64,000 bases of DNA from Candidatus Kapaibacterium sp. (GTDB lineage: Bacteria; Bacteroidota; Ignavibacteria; Kapaibacteriales; HRBIN21). A program made the position numbers and the translations under genes. The notes under the pieces are model-generated. The model saw nothing but the letters and a program-made list of their open reading frames with translations, made no database searches and was not told the DNA's origin. Of this stretch, positions 9,468-16,978 are shown piece by piece. Every line of letters begins with the position of its first letter. Position 1 is the first letter of the stretch. The stretch is from NCBI GenBank assembly GCA_938084565.1, contig CALKEU010000003.1, positions 50,001-114,000 on the forward strand, read 5' to 3'.

Positions 9468-9475
9468 TAATTTTG
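9468..9475 (+). promoter_or_regulatory. -7 promoter element for tRNA-Arg
   Basis: TAATTTTG followed by C, an exact TANNTTTG match, ends 16 bp before the tRNA. That is the right distance for a start site near 9482. The same octamer recurs before the zinc-ribbon/purL operon and nuoJ. Confidence 0.5.
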
Positions 9476-9491
9476 CAGAAAGCTCCTTGAC

Positions 9492-9565
9492 GGACCCGTA
9501 GTTCAGCTGGATAGAACACAGGTTTCCTAAACCTGGTGTCGGAGGTTCGAGTCCTCTCGGGTCCG
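9492..9565 (+). tRNA. tRNA-Arg (anticodon CCT)
   Basis: A full cloverleaf can be drawn: acceptor GGACCCG/CGGGTCC, D arm with GTTCAGCTGGATAGAAC, anticodon stem CAGGT/ACCTG with loop TTCCTAA (anticodon CCT at 9526-9528), and T arm GGAGG-TTCGAGT-CCTCT. The discriminator is G9565 and no CCA is encoded. It reads the rare AGG codon. Its 3' half is overlapped on the other strand by the end of the receiver-kinase gene, whose stop codon lies at 9527-9529, on the anticodon. Confidence 0.95.
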
Positions 9566-10669
9566 CTCAACAGGCGGCAGCGGTAGCTGGAAGGCTACAC
9601 GCGTTCCACCGCCGGGGAGACGCTCCAGTGTGAGGCTGCCGCCGTAAAGCTCGAGCAGGCGTTTTGCCAGGGTCAGTCCTAAACCGATTCCCTGCTGCTC
9701 ATGGAGAAGCCGCCCCGGTTGGTAGTATGCCCGAATGCGGGTGGGAAGCTCTGGGGGGATGCCGGGGCCGTAGTCGCGAATGGCTGTGGAGAACGAAGTT
9801 GCGTCGCACCAGGTCTCAATCTCGATTGGGGAGCCCGCAGGGGAGAACTTCAGAGCGTTGTCGATTAATTCCTCGGCAATCTTGGCGAAGTGTTCCGTCG
9901 GCATGGCTAGGCGGAGGTTGAGAGCGGTCAGAGAGAAGCGAAGGTCAGTGATGCGGCCGTACTCTTCGGCTTTCATGAGGGCAATGTCTTGGACGACGAT
10001 GGAGGGTTCATCCACGCTGAAGTGGCGGAGCTGCTCGACTAGCTCTGGGGCATTGGCCAGGAAGTCCGTACGAGCGTAGAGCAGGAAGTTCTCCACCAGA
10101 CGGAGTAAGCGTTGGGCTGAGACGCGGATGTCATCACTCAGTTCCCAGAGCTCCTCGGGGGTGAGTCTGTCGGCGAAGACATGGAGATGCGTGGCCGCTC
10201 CGAGGATTCCGTTGAGTGCCGTGCGGAACTCGTGGGGAAGAGCGTAGCTGAGGCTGAGTTCCAATTCAGAGAGGCGTTCTCTGTACTCGGCCTGGAGCGA
10301 CGTGGAGCGCTCCAAATGGCGACGGATAGCCTCCAAGAGGGCCTGTGCCGTGATGGGTTTGACAAGGTAATCATCGGCACCGGACTGCAGGCCAATGCGG
10401 GCATCGAGCTGGCTGGCCCGCGCTGTCAAGAGGAGGAAAGGCACTGGGGCAAGCTCTTCAATATGGCGGATAGCCCGGAGGACACCGAGACCGTCGACTT
10501 CAGGCAGCGCAAGATCGCAGAGGATGAGATCGGGCTTTTCCTGCACGGCAAGCTCTATCCCTTGGCGTCCGGTTGTGGCAACCACAACCTCATACCCTTC
10601 CAGCTGCAGGATGCGAGCAATACCGTGGGCGAGGTATTCGGCATCCTCGATGACCAAAATCTTCGCCAT
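9527..10669 (-). CDS. hybrid receiver-histidine kinase
   Basis: 380 residues. A CheY-like receiver (1-115) has phospho-acceptor D52 (LILCDLALPEVDG), conserved T82 and K104 (LVKP). A short coiled linker leads to a HisKA-like dimerisation domain with H146 in LPHEFRTALNG, then an HATPase domain with EELIDNALKFSPAG (N box), DYGPGIP (G1) and GIGLGLTLAKRLLELYGG (G2). There is no DNA-binding or enzymatic output. It follows the 1442-residue kinase by 19 bp, so the two probably form one phosphorelay, the large kinase signalling to D52. The last 13 codons are antisense to tRNA-Arg and encode a non-conserved tail. Confidence 0.9.
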   Translation of the reverse strand: MAKILVIEDAEYLAHGIARILQLEGYEVVVATTGRQGIELAVQEKPDLILCDLALPEVDGLGVLRAIRHIEELAPVPFLLLTARASQLDARIGLQSGADDYLVKPITAQALLEAIRRHLERSTSLQAEYRERLSELELSLSYALPHEFRTALNGILGAATHLHVFADRLTPEELWELSDDIRVSAQRLLRLVENFLLYARTDFLANAPELVEQLRHFSVDEPSIVVQDIALMKAEEYGRITDLRFSLTALNLRLAMPTEHFAKIAEELIDNALKFSPAGSPIEIETWCDATSFSTAIRDYGPGIPPELPTRIRAYYQPGRLLHEQQGIGLGLTLAKRLLELYGGSLTLERLPGGGTRVAFQLPLPPVERTREDSNLRHQV

Positions 10670-10688
10670 GGGGAGCAGAGTCGACCGT

Positions 10689-13600
10689 TTAACCCGTTTC
10701 TGCCAAAGGAAGAAGGAGCGTCACAGTCGTTCCGACTCCAAGCTGACTCCGGAGTTGGATTGTCCCGCGATGGAGTTCGACGAATTCCTTCGCCATGACC
10801 AGCCCAAGCCCAACCCCAGGGATGCCGTGGGTATTCGAGCCACGGAAGAAGGGCTGAAAGAGCTGTGGGAGCTCCTCTTCGGGAATCCCAATGCCGCGGT
10901 CTTCAATTTCGAGTCGGGCTGTGCCCAGCTCCGTCCTCAAGCGGAGGGTAATTGGTTGGTTTGCTGCCGAGTACTTAGAGGCGTTCGTCAGGAGGTTTAG
11001 CAGGACGAAGCGTAGGACTTTAGCATCACCGCGGATGCGGACGTCCTCGGTCGGCAGCAGGAGTTCTAATGTCTGCTCTTTGCTCTGGAGCAGCGGCTGT
11101 ACTCTCTCAGCTGCCTCGCGGCAGACAGTAGGCAAGGAGACAACCTCGAACCGTAAAGAGTGTCGTAATGCTTCCAAAGAGCTCTGCGTCAGGAAGTCCG
11201 TCACGAGGGTGTTGAGATCGTGAACGCGGGCGGCGATGTTGGCGAGCTCTTGCTGGCGTTCGGTTAAGGAGAGGTGGTCGAAATACCGCTGTAGGAGTTC
11301 TATCGAGAGCTGAATCCCGGCCAGAGGGGTGCGCAGCTCGTGTGCAATGGTGCTGAGGAAGCGGGCGCGTGTAGCTGCTAGCTCCCGTTCATGCTCGAGA
11401 GCTTCCTGAAGTTGGAGTCGTAGAAAGTGTTGCGTGGTGATTTCGGGAGCGTAAATACGGAGCCGGCCGTGTTCGGGCAGCCAGAATACGTAGCAGAGCC
11501 AAATCTGCTCACCGAGCTCGAGCTCGTGGATGAAAGTTCTCTCTCCCGTCTGTTGCAGTTCTTGGAATTTCTGCCAGAGAGGGGCAAGCCGAGCAGAGCC
11601 AGGGGAGAGCTCGCTCAAGGGGAAGGAATGTCGGGCTGCGGGATTGGCGTAACAGAGCTCTCCTTCGAGGGTAAGCTCCACAATTGGGATAGGAGAGAGC
11701 TCGGGGAAATCGGCCAGGTAGCGGAGGCGTTCTTCAGCCTGCTTGCGTTCGGTAACGTCCACTCCAACTTCGATGATGCGCCATCGGTCATAGTGGCGCA
11801 TCTTGAAAGCGTGGAACTGGAGCCACAGGAACCGGCCATCCTTCCGGAGGCAGCGGTACTCCAGCTGCAGACGAGCTCGAGCAGGATCACGTAGCCACTC
11901 CATCCAACGTTCGAAGACCCATCTTCTGTCCTCAGGGTGGACGATTGCTGCGCCCGGAAGCGTAGAGAGCTCCTCCAGGGTATAGCCTGTTGCTTCCACA
12001 AAGGCGGGGTTGACATAGAGGTCCGAGCCCTTGCCCTCCTCATCGACAAAGATCTCTAAGACGCCGACGGGGAGATTGTCCAAGAGGGAGTGGTACCGGG
12101 CATTACTCTCGGCGAGCGACTGCTCGAGCAGCTTGCGGTCGCTGATCTCAATACCTGTGCCGACGACCTCACTGACTGTGCCGTCTTCTGCCGGAAGGGG
12201 TTCCAGCGTGTAGAGGATCCAGCTCCCCTGGTGTTGGGCTTCGTAGCTTAGGCGTTCGCCTCGGAAGGCGCGCTCGAGCAGCTCCGATGGGAAACGGAGC
12301 TCCTCGGGGAGCTCCTCCAAGGGGAGTCCGGAGACAGTGGCCGTTGTCAGTGTGCCGGCGAGCTTTCCTTCGCGCAGGAGGTAGCAGATTGTGCCATCGG
12401 ACCGGCGCTGGAGACGGAAGACGAGGGCGTGGAGGTTCTGCACGGTGCGGCGGAAGTCCTCTTGGAGGGCCTGCCGGAGGGCTTCTTCGGCCTGCTTCAG
12501 CGGGGTGATATCCACGCAGATTTGCACAATGCTTTCGATGCGCCCTTCGGGGTCCCGTTCGGCATAGAGGTATGTGTCCAGCCAGACGGGCTCCCCACGG
12601 CGGTTGAAGATACGGTAGGCGATGCGTTGCACACCGGGGAAGCCGGCTGCTTCCCACTGCCGCCAGAAGCCGAAGACGGCCTGCCGATCATCGGGGTGGA
12701 TCATCTCGATGAGCTCACGGTCGGAGAGAGCTTCGAATTCCTCCAGGGTATAGCCGCTCTGACGCTCGAATTCGCGATTGGCAAATGCATAGGACCGTGT
12801 GCGCAGGTTGAACCGAGTGATAGCCACTGGGGCATGCTCTACCAGCATCCGGAAGTGCCGTTCGCTCTCCTGCAGCTGCTCGCGGAAGCGGAGGCGCTCG
12901 ATAGCAATGCCGAGCGAGGCCCCCAGTAGGGTGAAGAACTCGCTGTCGCCCTCTCCCAGCTCGACAGGGCTGGGATCGAACAGCTGGAAAATGCCCAACA
13001 ACGTATCACGCTCCCCCACAATGGGACAGCTCAGAACTGCGCGAACACCAACCTGCTGCAGGCGTTCCCGATGGCGCTCGGAGAAGGGATACTGGTCAAT
13101 ATCGGGGGCAATAACGGGCTGCCGGGTGCGTGCTACATGCGCTGCCAGAACGCGTTCGTCCGAAAGGTGTACAACGGGGAAGAGCTCCGCAGCAAAGGGG
13201 CCGGTCCAAGCAATAGGGGCGAGCAATTCCCCCTGGAGCAGCCGTACACTTCCGCCAGAAAACCCCAGCTCCCGGCACGCTTCGGCGAGGAAGTACTGGC
13301 ACAGTTCAGCGACAGAATTGGCCCGTAGAGCTGCGGTGGCAATGATCTGGAAAGCAGCCCACTCTCGCTCTCGTTGGCGCTGGAGGCGCTGGAGTTCAGT
13401 GATATCGATGCCCACAACGAGCACAGCGGCTTCGCCCTCCCAAGGGACCAAAGTTGCAGTAACGATGGCCTCTTGCCGGGAGCCATCTCGGCGCAGCAGG
13501 AGCGTGCGGCGCGGTGGGGCTGTGGTAATCTCCTTGCGGTAGAGGGCTTGGATACGCTGCAGAGCTTCCGGGCGGTCCTCCGGTGCCACAAGCTCCAATG

Positions 13601-15017
13601 GGGAGAGGCTATAGAGTTCCTGGGGAGTTTGGGCGCCGAGGTAGCGAGCCGCAGTGTGGTTAGCGTATACGATCTGTCCGCGGCGATGGATGAGTATCGG
13701 TACAGGGAGCCATTCCAGCAGGTGGCGATACTGTGCTTCGGAGCGCTGGAGCGAGTTCCAGAGCTCGCTGTTGAGCAGGCTAAGGTGAATGAACCGTGCG
13801 AAGAGCAGGATCGTTGCAGCCTCTTCCTCGCAGAAAGGAGGCTGACCGTAGCGTCCCAGAGCAAGGATCCCCTGCTGCTGCCCGAGCGTGATGGGAACGC
13901 CGATGAGGTGTTCTGCGTCTGGGCGCGGGAAGTCTTCGGGGTAGTAGGAGCGCGGGTCTTGGTGGGCGTTGTTGACAACGGCAGGTTCCCCTCGCTGGAG
14001 AATGTCGCCGAGGAGGCTACGGTGCAGCGGGATCGGGGATTGCGTGAGGAGTTCGGTGGTAGGTGAGCTTGTGTGCCAACGGGGGACCAGCTGATCTTGC
14101 TCGCGCATATAGAAGCAGACCAGGTCGAGTCGGACGAGTGCAGAGAGGGAGTCGACGGCGGTGGCGAGCACCTCCTCCGGTGAGCGCAGTTCCAGAAGCG
14201 GATGGAGGAGCTGGAGGAGCCGTTCTCGGAGCTCGAGGGCGTGCCGATTCCGCCGCTGGAGACGGCGCAGTTCAGTCACGTCGTGGAAGACAAGCACGGC
14301 TCCTCGGATGCGGCCGGTGCTATCGCGAATAGGAGCACCGCTGTCGTCGATAGCAATTTCCTGGCCCATGCGGTTGCGGAGAAGAGTGTGATTGGCCAAG
14401 CCGACAATTGTGCCTTCCTGCAGGACACGGCGGACGGGGTTTTCGGCTGGCTGGCGCGTCTCCTCGTTGATGATGGGGAAGACCTCCTCCAGGGGGTGAT
14501 CTTGAGCTTCGGCAGCTGTCCAACCGGTGAGCTGCTCTGCAGTAGGATTGAGAAACCGCACATGCCCGTTTGTGTCCGTGATGATGACGGCATCGCCGAT
14601 ACTGGAGAGGATATCCCAGAGCCAACGGGATTCGGCAAGGGCGGTGTGGACACGCTGGGAGCGCTGGTAGAAGAGCGGCAGTAATGCGCGGAGCTGCCGT
14701 GTCGTAACTGGTTCCAAGAGCAGCCCTAAGGGGACAAGGTGGGAGAGCTCCTCTGCGTGCTGTTCGATAGTCTCGAGAGAGCAGACGAGGACAACGGGGA
14801 GCTCGCCGGCCTGGGAGAGGTACCGGATCGTATGAGGAGCGTCTTCTACTGAGGTTGCAACGAGGAGCAGATCATAGGGGAACTCCCCTCTGGGGAGCTC
14901 GCTCAGGGGGAAGGAAGACAGCTGCCTAAACCCAGCTCTGCGGCACAGTCTCCGGAGGCGGTGGAGGGATTGGGGCTGTAGCGCAGTGAGCAGGAGGCGG
15001 ATATCCTCGGGGAGCAT
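10689..15017 (-). CDS. multi-PAS/GAF sensor histidine kinase with degenerate N-terminal receiver
   Basis: 1442 residues, no predicted membrane segment, so a cytoplasmic sensor. Approximate order: pseudo-receiver 1-110; PAS 128-245; GAF 265-410; PAS 425-540; GAF 560-700; PAS 715-830; divergent PAS 845-960; PAS 970-1090; PAS-like 1095-1190; HisKA with H1226 in IAHELRTPLAG; HATPase 1310-1440 with NLLTNASKYS, DRGIGIP and GVGLGLVMAKEFVELHRG. The N-terminal receiver-like region has lost the phospho-acceptor Asp (YDLLLVATSV) and the conserved Lys (LLEPV), so it should not be phosphorylated. Ligands cannot be named; GAF domains often bind small molecules or chromophores and PAS domains bind haem, flavin or metabolites. 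The receiver-kinase hybrid immediately downstream is the likely partner. Confidence 0.93.
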   Translation of the reverse strand: MLPEDIRLLLTALQPQSLHRLRRLCRRAGFRQLSSFPLSELPRGEFPYDLLLVATSVEDAPHTIRYLSQAGELPVVLVCSLETIEQHAEELSHLVPLGLLLEPVTTRQLRALLPLFYQRSQRVHTALAESRWLWDILSSIGDAVIITDTNGHVRFLNPTAEQLTGWTAAEAQDHPLEEVFPIINEETRQPAENPVRRVLQEGTIVGLANHTLLRNRMGQEIAIDDSGAPIRDSTGRIRGAVLVFHDVTELRRLQRRNRHALELRERLLQLLHPLLELRSPEEVLATAVDSLSALVRLDLVCFYMREQDQLVPRWHTSSPTTELLTQSPIPLHRSLLGDILQRGEPAVVNNAHQDPRSYYPEDFPRPDAEHLIGVPITLGQQQGILALGRYGQPPFCEEEAATILLFARFIHLSLLNSELWNSLQRSEAQYRHLLEWLPVPILIHRRGQIVYANHTAARYLGAQTPQELYSLSPLELVAPEDRPEALQRIQALYRKEITTAPPRRTLLLRRDGSRQEAIVTATLVPWEGEAAVLVVGIDITELQRLQRQREREWAAFQIIATAALRANSVAELCQYFLAEACRELGFSGGSVRLLQGELLAPIAWTGPFAAELFPVVHLSDERVLAAHVARTRQPVIAPDIDQYPFSERHRERLQQVGVRAVLSCPIVGERDTLLGIFQLFDPSPVELGEGDSEFFTLLGASLGIAIERLRFREQLQESERHFRMLVEHAPVAITRFNLRTRSYAFANREFERQSGYTLEEFEALSDRELIEMIHPDDRQAVFGFWRQWEAAGFPGVQRIAYRIFNRRGEPVWLDTYLYAERDPEGRIESIVQICVDITPLKQAEEALRQALQEDFRRTVQNLHALVFRLQRRSDGTICYLLREGKLAGTLTTATVSGLPLEELPEELRFPSELLERAFRGERLSYEAQHQGSWILYTLEPLPAEDGTVSEVVGTGIEISDRKLLEQSLAESNARYHSLLDNLPVGVLEIFVDEEGKGSDLYVNPAFVEATGYTLEELSTLPGAAIVHPEDRRWVFERWMEWLRDPARARLQLEYRCLRKDGRFLWLQFHAFKMRHYDRWRIIEVGVDVTERKQAEERLRYLADFPELSPIPIVELTLEGELCYANPAARHSFPLSELSPGSARLAPLWQKFQELQQTGERTFIHELELGEQIWLCYVFWLPEHGRLRIYAPEITTQHFLRLQLQEALEHERELAATRARFLSTIAHELRTPLAGIQLSIELLQRYFDHLSLTERQQELANIAARVHDLNTLVTDFLTQSSLEALRHSLRFEVVSLPTVCREAAERVQPLLQSKEQTLELLLPTEDVRIRGDAKVLRFVLLNLLTNASKYSAANQPITLRLRTELGTARLEIEDRGIGIPEEELPQLFQPFFRGSNTHGIPGVGLGLVMAKEFVELHRGTIQLRSQLGVGTTVTLLLPLAETG

Positions 15018-15069
15018 CGTACAAGCCCTGTTCTACAGCCACTCTATATCGGCCAATGGGGTGGGGACT

Positions 15070-15708
15070 TTAGGGCGCCAGCCGTTCGATGAGCCAGGTG
15101 TCATGGTGGCGTCGATAGCGCAGACGATCGTGCAGTCGGTGGGGACGTCCCTGCCAGAATTCGACCGTGTGCGGGATGAGGCGGTATCCACCCCAGAATG
15201 GGGGGCATGGGATAGGGATGTTTGCGTAGAGGCGAGCCGCTTCTTGGAAACGTTCCTCAAGAAAGGCCCGGTCCGGAATGACACGACTCTGCGGAGAAGC
15301 CCACGCACCCAGCTGTGCCTCGCGGGGGCGGGTCTGGAAATATTCTGCCGATTGCTCAACTGACAGGCGCTCTACGTGTCCCTCAAGGCGTACCTGGCGC
15401 TCCAGCTCTGCCCAGAAGAAGAGGGCAGCTGCCTGGGGGTTGAGATCGAGCTCTCGTGCTTTGCGACTCTCGTAGTTGGTGAAGAAGACCACAGCTCCGT
15501 CCTCGATTCCCTTCAGGAGCATCATTCGGACTGAGGGGATGCCGTCCGGCGTGGCTGTCGCTAGCGCCATGGCCGTCGGTTCAGGCACCTGTGCGGTAAT
15601 GGCTTCTTCCAGCCATTGCTGCAGCTGCTGGAGTGGGTCTGGCCGCACAGTGTGTTCCTCCAGTGGGATGTCCCGGTACTCTCGACGGATCTGTGCGAGC
15701 TCTTTCAT
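15070..15708 (-). CDS. pdxH: pyridoxamine 5'-phosphate oxidase
   Basis: 212 residues, the normal length. FMN-dependent oxidation of PNP/PMP to pyridoxal phosphate. Visible motifs: REYRDIPLEE at the N-terminus, PSVRMMLLKGIEDGAVVFFTN (FMN/substrate region), SRKARELDLNP, LGAWASPQSRVI and the C-terminal signature VEFWQGRPHRLHDRLRYRR. It overlaps def by 4 bp and ends the def-containing operon; 52 bp separate it from the sensor kinase start. Confidence 0.96.
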   Translation of the reverse strand: MKELAQIRREYRDIPLEEHTVRPDPLQQLQQWLEEAITAQVPEPTAMALATATPDGIPSVRMMLLKGIEDGAVVFFTNYESRKARELDLNPQAAALFFWAELERQVRLEGHVERLSVEQSAEYFQTRPREAQLGAWASPQSRVIPDRAFLEERFQEAARLYANIPIPCPPFWGGYRLIPHTVEFWQGRPHRLHDRLRYRRHHDTWLIERLAP

Positions 15709-16274
15709 AGCACTTTGGGAGCTTGTGCGACTGCGGTAGGTCCGAAGACGACAGGGTACGGCGGGACGATCTCTCCCCGAGCGATACGTTCGAGCTTACG
15801 CTGGAGGAAGAGGCGTCGGATTGCAGGGAGGCGATCCACGAAGTAGAGGCCCTGTAGGTGGTCGATTTCGTGCTGTAGGACACGGGCAAGCAGGCCTTCG
15901 GCCTCCAGCTGCCTCTCCTGGCCCTGCAGATCGAGGTAGCGGACCTGCACGCTCGCAGGGCGTGTCACGCTCTCCCGTAGCTCGGGCAGACTGAGGCAAC
16001 CTTCCTCCATGTCGACCGTTTCGGCAGAGGTGGCTATAAGTTCGGGATTGAGCAGCACCAGCGGGCGCTCCATGCCTTCCTCTTTGCCTATGTCGACGAC
16101 GATAATTTGGCGTGGCACCCCGACTTGATTACCAGCAAGCCCAATCCCGTAAGCTGCGTACATGGTCTCGAGCATATCGCGGGCAAGCTTCCGCAGCTCC
16201 GGGGTAATCTCCGTAATCGGCTCAGCTTTCTGGCGCAGCACGGGATGGTCATAGAGGTAGATGGGCAGAATCAT
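15705..16274 (-). CDS. def: peptide deformylase
   Basis: 189 residues. All three active-site motifs are present: GIGLAGNQ (43-50), EGCLSLP (91-97, metal ligand C93) and HEIDH (135-139, two His ligands and catalytic Glu). It removes the formyl group from nascent proteins. It overlaps the HAD gene upstream and pdxH downstream by 4 bp each, so translation is coupled through the chain. Confidence 0.97.
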   Translation of the reverse strand: MILPIYLYDHPVLRQKAEPITEITPELRKLARDMLETMYAAYGIGLAGNQVGVPRQIIVVDIGKEEGMERPLVLLNPELIATSAETVDMEEGCLSLPELRESVTRPASVQVRYLDLQGQERQLEAEGLLARVLQHEIDHLQGLYFVDRLPAIRRLFLQRKLERIARGEIVPPYPVVFGPTAVAQAPKVL

Positions 16275-16978
16275 GGGCTGCGGGGCTCGAATTGTTGGAC
16301 AGCGTTGTGCTGACGAATGATCTCCAGCAGCTCCTTGATGTCGTCAAGGACGTAGTCGGCTTCCACGTGTTGCGTTCCGAAGGTATCTCCGTAACGGGCG
16401 AAAGCAGTCAGCATGCCAACGCTTTTGGCTCCGATAATGTCACGTTCGACCCAGTCGCCAACCATGATAGCTTCCGATGGCTGGACGCCCAAGCGCTCGA
16501 GTGCAAGCTGGAAGGGGCGGGGGCTGGGTTTGCGTTCACCGGTGTCATCGTAGGTGATCACCACGTCGAAGATGTGGTGATAGCCGATGTAGCAGAGGCG
16601 CAGCCAAGCTTCGCGGGCGGGAGCATCCGAGAGTATCCCGAGCTTGATACGTTGTTTGACCAGCTCCATGAGGGTGGCCGTCACGTGCGGGTACGGTTTC
16701 AGCGCTGCCTCTCGTGCCCGCCGGTAGGCAATAATGCCGGCCGAGAGGATCCGGTAGTCGACATATCCGAGCACCTCCTGGAGCAACTGGTCGAAGACCT
16801 TCTGGTACTCAATGCCCATCTCGCTGTAGATGCGGTCGATATGAGCACGGACGATCTCCGGGCTCAGCTGGAGACCAGCATCAATCATTGCCGTAACGGC
16901 TGCATCGATGGCCTGGCGCTTCATGGCCATGAAGTCGACCAGGGTGTTGTCCAAGTCAAAGATGACGGCTCGGATCAT
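16271..16978 (-). CDS. HAD-superfamily hydrolase
   Basis: 235 residues with HAD motif I DLDNTLVDF (nucleophile Asp near residue 8), a helical cap domain, motif II Ser in LGILSDAP, motif III Lys in GERKPSP and motif IV GDWVERDI. It resembles phosphoglycolate/5'-nucleotidase-like HAD enzymes; the substrate is not predictable. The Met at 16978 is preferred over an upstream Met at 17047 because MIRAVIFDLDN is the canonical start and it overlaps the YfhO gene stop by 4 bp. Confidence 0.88.
   Translation of the reverse strand: MIRAVIFDLDNTLVDFMAMKRQAIDAAVTAMIDAGLQLSPEIVRAHIDRIYSEMGIEYQKVFDQLLQEVLGYVDYRILSAGIIAYRRAREAALKPYPHVTATLMELVKQRIKLGILSDAPAREAWLRLCYIGYHHIFDVVITYDDTGERKPSPRPFQLALERLGVQPSEAIMVGDWVERDIIGAKSVGMLTAFARYGDTFGTQHVEADYVLDDIKELLEIIRQHNAVQQFEPRSP

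Noticed and set aside
9322-9570. Minus-strand 82-residue frame over the tRNA
   Set aside because: It reads the known translated-tRNA artefact (RTRTSDTRF...FYPAELRV) and is antisense to tRNA-Arg and the ABC gene end.
12429-14066. Plus-strand frames within the large sensor kinase
   Set aside because: They are opposite to well-conserved PAS/GAF coding sequence and have no family features.
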